DNA from: Acephala macrosclerotiorum
Taxonomy: Eukaryota > Ascomycota > Leotiomycetes > Helotiales > Mollisiaceae
Length of the DNA: 64,000 nucleotides
Direction: 5' to 3'
Assembly: GCA_014904845.1 (NCBI GenBank)
Contig: MU119210.1
Span: 551,863-615,862, forward strand
Below are positions 58,491 to 64,000 of the stretch, piece by piece; position 1 is the stretch's first letter, and each line of letters opens with the position of its first letter. The notes under the pieces were generated by a model. The model had not been told where the DNA came from, did no database searches, and saw only the letters and a program-made list of their open reading frames with translations. The position numbers and the translations under genes were made by a program.

Positions 58491-58927
58491 TGGTTAATTT
58501 CACAGTTGATTATAGAGCAATTAAATACCGCGCAAAAGAAGCGTCTATAGAAAGATCGGAATCGCATCCCTATCTCGATATAGTAACGTACTAAAAAAAG
58601 GATAAGTTGCTTTCTCGTTTAAGAGATCGAAACACTACGAAGACTTTCAAGAATTTAAAGAATCGCAAATCGAGAACTTCTTTATTTGTTTATCTTTTAA
58701 GTTTGCATTTATTACGTCGAACAAGAACGAAGTTTACGACGACTCGAGAAAGCATAGAGCGAAAACTTCTCTTTTTATAGACTACTCAAGTCTGCGACAA
58801 GAATAGAATCGGCGTTTACGAAAGATTTGAAAGAGTAAAACGAGAACTTTTTTTCTACTACAAATAATCGATTCTACGATCAGAACACTGCGACGATCTT
58901 TTTATTGAGTTCTCGTCCATTTAATAA

Positions 58928-59668
58928 AACAAATATTTCTCGCCAATAAAAACAAATATCTCTCAAGCACTCTACGACGTTTCGCATTTTACAAATAACT
59001 ATTCGAGCACTCTTCGAAGACTCGTACTCCATTTACAACTTTACTTCGACAAACTCCCCTTCTACAATTACGAATCAATCGATTTACAACGCGCGCAAAT
59101 CGTATTGCCCTACGATCACACCTCATAAAACGTCGTCTCGAACTCGCAGAGTCTCAACGCTACTCGCAGAACTTTACGCCACTCGAAACAACTATTCGAA
59201 GAACTTTGCGCCTCTAAGCAACTACCCGCAGAGCTTCTTACGCCACCCGAGAACCTCGACAACCTCAAATATCGATTCTACCAACTCTACACAAGCAAAC
59301 AACGATTGAACCTCGAATTACAATCTTACAATCGATTCTACGATTACGCGCAAAAGTATTCGTCCGTTGAGTCACCGCATATTCTGTTTTCCCGGCCCGA
59401 TAAAGAAAATATCACTTGATTTCAACGAGCAATAGCAACACTACAAAACAAACTTCCAGACCGTCGTCTAGATCGTCAAAAGACCTTATTGGATTACCAA
59501 AAGACTCTTCTAGATCGCCAAAATACTCTTCTAGATCGCCAAAAAGCTCTACAAACTCTCTCAAATCGATAGCAAGTGCAAACACTAGCGCAAAATCGAC
59601 AATATCAAAAGCACTTGCTACTCCATTTACGACAAAGCGTACCGGCCCATCTCAATTACCCTAAATAG
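58928..59668 (+). pseudogene. Decayed coiled-coil reading frame within the inverted repeats
   Basis: Frame 2 stays open for 247 codons apart from three stops at 59126 (TAA), 59417 (TGA) and 59570 (TAG), and ends at TAG 59666. Two more TAA codons (58922, 58925) lie immediately upstream, so the original gene may have been longer. The TAA and TAG stops are each one C-to-T step from Gln codons. The product is rich in Tyr, Leu, Gln and Arg (VLHLQLYFDKLPFYNYESID). Near its end it has four tandem units of the type LLD(R/Y)Q(K/N)T, a coiled coil. I recognise no family; gag-like or transposon accessory protein are only guesses. Confidence 0.45.
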
Positions 59669-59689
59669 TAAAAAAAAAAGTGCCAAAAA

Positions 59690-60140
59690 AATAAAGTAAT
59701 CGGCAATAAAATAGAAAAGCGTTGATATTTTGGTATTATTATTGCTTGATTTGTAAAGTCAAAAAAAGAGGAAATCCCTCAATCTCGGCCCTTATAACCT
59801 CCGATCGGCGATTGCAACTACCGATAAACTTCGAGAACAACACTAGTTTATTAGCGCTGTTTCCAAAGTTTAATCACGTGTTTTTCTTGATTATTTTCTG
59901 AATTATTGGAATATTGACGAGTTTTACGTAGCAACGATTTACGATAAAAATGGAAAACAAAAGCGTTGATTTGATTGGATTGATTGAATTGATTGTCTTA
60001 ATAGAAAGAAAGAATTGCCAGTATTAGAACAATAGTCACGTGCAGCACTAGGCTGCATTGGGACTAGTCTCAACTGCGCTAGAGTTGAGATTATATCTCT
60101 CAACTCTTGCGCACTTTCTACTAGAATAAACAACGATTAC
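59690..60140 (-). repeat. Repeat family copy 3 (inverted)
   Basis: The reverse complement aligns to copy 1 from the 83-bp core (60034-60116) through the shared hairpin to about 59,700. It retains many C and G lost in copy 1, so it is closer to the unmutated sequence. Confidence 0.7.
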
Positions 60141-63100
60141 AACAACTACAAAGTATAAAACTTAGATTTTTATTCTTTGCGTTTGATTTATTAATAAATA
60201 TTCTTGTGTAATCGACAATATACGTATAATACGTAATAACGTTTTATAATATTAATTTTTTTTTAAAAAAAAAATCGAAATTATTATTAAATATAAATCG
60301 TTAAATATAATAAAAATAATAATATTAATTTTAAATTTAATTATTTTTAATTTATATATTTATTATTATTATTTATAATTATAATAATAATTTTTATTTT
60401 TAATTTAATTTATTTTTATATTCGAATATTAATATTTATAAATAATTAATTTAAAATTATTATATTGAATTTATAAATTTATTAAATATATTAAATTAAA
60501 ATTATAATACGAAATTAAATATTTATTTTACAATATATAATAATTATTTTAAATTTTTAATTGAAATATTAAATATAAAAATACGTTTAAATTATTTAAA
60601 TTAATCGTTTATAATTTATTATATTTTTTTTATTATAATTAAATAAAATCGTTGAAAAATAATTATTATAAATTTTATTTTTATTAAAAATAATATTTTT
60701 TTCGTATATTTATATTTATTTTATATAAATAAATCGATTAATTTTAAAAAAAATTTAAATAAATAATTATTTTTTATATTTAAAATTATAATATTTTTTT
60801 TTATTAATTTTTTTTTACGTTTTAAAACGAAATAATTTTTAATTTAATTATAAAATTTATTTATAATAAATTTAATTTTAAACGTAAAATTTTCGTTTAT
60901 ATTAATTATATTTTAATTAAAATTATTTATTTATTTAATTTTATATTTTTAATAATTTTTTTTTGTTTTTAATAATTTATTTTTTATTTTTAATAATTTT
61001 TTTTTAAAATTTTTTTTAAATTTTTTTTTAAATTTTATTTAATTCGTTTTTAAATTATATAAATTTTTTTATATAAATTTAATTATTTTTAATATATTTT
61101 TTTAATATTAATATAAAAACGAAAAATAATTTTAATTTTAATTTATTATATAATAATTATTTTCGATTTTAATTTATTATTTATTTTTTTTAATTTAATT
61201 ATTTTATTTTTTATAAATAAAAATAATATTTTAAAAAAATATATTATAATTAAATTTTTTTTTATAAAAAAAAACGATTATTTTTTATTAATTTAAAAAC
61301 GATTTTAAAAATTATTTTATTTAATTTAATATATTATTTAATATTTATTTTAATATTAATTTTAAAAATAATAAAATATTTAAATTTCTTTTTTTAAAAA
61401 ATATATATATTAAATTTTTTTATTATTATTAATTAATTATTAATAGTATTAGCGATTTATTAATAATACACGTTATATAATAATTATATATTTAAAATTT
61501 TAACGTTTAATTAATTAAATCGTTCAATTTTTAAATATAGTATTTATTTGTAGTATTTATTTATAATATTTATTCGTATATAAATTTAATATTTTTTATA
61601 ATTAGTTTTTACGCGTATAAACTTTATTTAAATCGATTAATTTTATAATTAAATTTTAAATAATATTAATATTTTCAATTTTTTTTTTTATTTATTATTT
61701 CAATATTTTTAATAATTAATTAAATAAAATATAATCGTTAATTTTTTAATGAAAAATATTAAAATTTTTATAGTTTTTAATTTTAATATATATTTAATAA
61801 ATTTATTTGAAAATTTTATAATAAATTAAATAAATATTATAAATTATAAATTTTAAATATATCGAGATATATACACGTATTTATTACGTATTTTAATTAA
61901 AAAAAACTAATATAAAATTTGAAAATATATTAATATTATTAATTTTAAATTCAATTTTTTAAACAATTAATAATTTTTATATTTAATACGTAAAAATTAC
62001 GATTATTAAACGTAATATATTAATATATTCGAATATTTTAATATTATTAATATTAATCAATATTTGATTTTATTAATTAAATATAAAATAATAAAATTTA
62101 AATTAAAAAAAGTTTTTATATAAAAAAATATATATTTAATTTTTTTTCAATATTTGAAAAACTTTATAAAAAAGTACTAAAAAAATTCTACGTAAAAAAA
62201 TGTAAATTTTTTTAGTATTTAAAAGTTTTACGTTTTATATTTTTTTCGATATTTGAAAAATTTTACGAATAATATTAAAAATTTAAAAAAATAATTATTA
62301 AAATTTTAATTACGTTTTTTTTGATTTACGCTTATTACGTACGATAAAAAAATCGATTATAAAATTTTTATTTTCTTTGAATTAACGATTAAAACGATAA
62401 AAAATATTATATATTATATTTTTACGTTATTTAAAACGTATTTAAATTACGATTAATTTAAATTTTTATTTATATTTTACGTATAAATAAACAAATTTAT
62501 ATTAAAATAAATAAATTTATTAAATATAAATTAATATTTTAAAATAATAAAAATTAATATTTAAAATAAAAATAAAAATTCTTTGAAAAACGATTTATTT
62601 TCTTTGAATATTTTTTTATTATTTAATAACGAATACAAAAAATTACGAATATTTATTTTAATTTTTTTTATTTTAAAAAAAAATAATTTAATTAAACGTA
62701 TAACAAAAAAAATTTATTTTATTATAATAAAAACAAATATAAAAAATAAATCGATTTCGAGAAATTAAATTTAAATAAATTTATTATAAACGAATTTATT
62801 TTATATAAATTTAAAATATTTAAAAAATTCGAATATAAAAATATAATTTTATAAAATCTTTATAAAAACAATTTTAAAAACTAAAAAATAATATATTTTA
62901 AAATAATTATTAGCGATAAAATTACTATTTTAAAAAACTATTTTAAAGAGAATAATATTTATATATTATATAAACGATTAAACGAATAAATTAAAACTTT
63001 TATTTAAAAATAATAATAATATATAATTTGAATAAATATAAAAATATAATAATAAATAAATTTAAAAAAATTTAATTTTCGATTTAATTCGAAAAATTAA

Positions 63101-64000
63101 TTATAATTAAATTTAATTATTTTAAATAAATTATAAAAATCGAAATTCAAATTAAATATACGATAAAAATTTAAATAAAATATATTTATTATTCGATAAT
63201 TAAATTCTTAAAATTTTTTACAAATATTAATTGAAAAAAACAAAAAAATAATTTTTGAAACTTTAAATACAAATTAAAAATTATAATAAAAAGTATTTTA
63301 AAATAAAAATAAAATATACGTATTTTTAAAAACGTTATTTTAAAAATTTAAAAAAATCGTTAAAAAATTTAATAAAAAAAAAAAACGTAAAATAATAATT
63401 TATTACAAAATAAATTAATTTAAAATAATAATATTTAAAAAAAAAAATTTATTCGATTAAAAATAATAAAAAATTAATATAATAAATAAATTTTTAAATA
63501 AATATAATATTATTTATAATAAAAATAAATTTTTTATTAGAATTAAATTTATAATAATAATAAATTTTTCAATTTTTTAATATACGATAAAACGATTATA
63601 AACTTTAAAAAATTAATTATTTTTAATAAAAAATTTACAATGAATATTAAATGTATAATATAAAAAAAAAAATTTAAAATCTTGAAAATAAAAATAAAAA
63701 AGCGTATACTAAAAAATTAAATTATTAAAAAGTTTAATAATTTGAAAAATTTTTATTTTAATAATAATAATAAATATAAAAAAACAATGTGCAATTTTTT
63801 CAATGAAAAATTAAAATTATTTCGAGTTTATTACGATAATATAAATATTATATTAAATATATACGAAAAAACGGTTTTAATTATATTAAAAAAATAAATA
63901 TAAAATTTTTATTTAAATAATATTTTTTATTATAATTTTTCGTTTAAAAAAATTATTAAATATATAAAAACTAAATTCGAAATTTTATATATTTTAATAA

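Larger units (their letters stand above)
58291..60180. mobile_element. Candidate undescribed element with terminal inverted repeats
   Basis: Copies 2 and 3 of the repeat family face each other: 58385-58467 matches the reverse complement of 60034-60116 at about 68 of 83 positions with no gaps. Between them lies about 1.5 kb of less-mutated DNA containing a decayed 247-codon reading frame. This is the layout of a small inverted-repeat transposon, but I could not define target-site duplications. Copies 1 and 2, about 6.1 kb apart in direct orientation, would alternatively fit LTRs. I cannot choose between the two. Confidence 0.4.
48290..64000. repeat. Extremely A+T-rich, RIP-like mutated repeat block
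   Basis: Composition changes within a few tens of bases at about 48,290. In 60241-61020 I counted 14 cytosines on the plus strand in 780 bases (about 96% A+T); 13 of the 14 are followed by G. No long frame persists except in less-mutated islands at about 50,340-51,110 and 58,290-60,150. From established knowledge such blocks in ascomycetes are transposons destroyed by repeat-induced point mutation and are often pericentromeric or subtelomeric heterochromatin; which of these applies cannot be told here. The block extends beyond the window. The ORF at 62583-62768 is a chance A/T frame. Confidence 0.85.

Noticed and set aside
59416..59664. 82-codon Ser-rich ATG frame
   Set aside because: It is a shifted reading of the longer decayed coiled-coil frame (58928-59668), which spans more sequence and shows a regular heptad pattern.
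62583..62768. 61-codon frame in the A+T block
   Set aside because: Composed of Ile/Lys/Asn/Phe codons expected from A+T saturation.
48290..64000. CRISPR array or mitochondrial insertion as explanation for the A+T block
   Set aside because: No regularly spaced identical repeats are seen, and no mitochondrial genes are readable; CpG-restricted cytosines and repeat copies fit mutated nuclear repeats better.

Overview
The window looks like nuclear DNA of a filamentous ascomycete (Pezizomycotina). The genes are dense and short. Introns are small (about 46-130 nt, one of 242 nt) with GT...AG ends and CTNAC/CTGAC branch sites. Several families are typically fungal: Zn2Cys6 regulator, qa/qut quinate enzymes, Ivy1, Trm44, a Uma2-like nuclease family. 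Base composition is strongly bipartite: 1-48.29 kb is gene-bearing DNA of ordinary composition, 48.29-64 kb is an extremely A+T-rich, mutated repeat block. I cannot fix the class from sequence alone.

Layout. 1-4.4 kb: a quinate/shikimate catabolic cluster: truncated 3-dehydroshikimate dehydratase, quinate dehydrogenase, type II dehydroquinase, and a second divergent quinate/shikimate dehydrogenase. Together these would convert quinate to protocatechuate. 5.2-7.8 kb: a tandem pair of small RBR-type ubiquitin ligase-like genes with a matching first intron. 10.4-24.8 kb: mostly housekeeping genes: an acidic-tail protein, a 1284-aa RRM protein assembled here from four exons, a DUF1687/Fmp46-like protein, nucleoporin Nup53, I-BAR Ivy1, acyl-protein thioesterase 1, and a LigB-type extradiol dioxygenase. 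26-36 kb: alpha-glucoside-type MFS transporter, a basic hypothetical protein, ribosomal protein L24 divergent from tRNA methyltransferase TRM44, and a coiled-coil protein. 36-46 kb is more accessory: two small predicted genes (one Cys-rich), a Uma2-like nuclease-fold gene, a Zn2Cys6 regulator, a dead Tc1/mariner element 70 bp upstream of that regulator, and a flavin amine oxidase with a GC-AG intron.

46-48.3 kb is decayed sequence with a possible LINE RNase H scrap. From 48.29 kb to the end lies an A+T block, about 96% A+T where I counted. Its surviving cytosines are almost all in CpG. It contains a few less-mutated islands and a three-copy repeat family. Two inverted copies of that repeat enclose a 247-codon decayed coiled-coil reading frame; I regard this as the least explained structure here. 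The pattern fits a RIP-like process that spares CpG.

Most gene models were spliced by eye from frame, donor/branch/acceptor and family alignment from memory. No database search was run.
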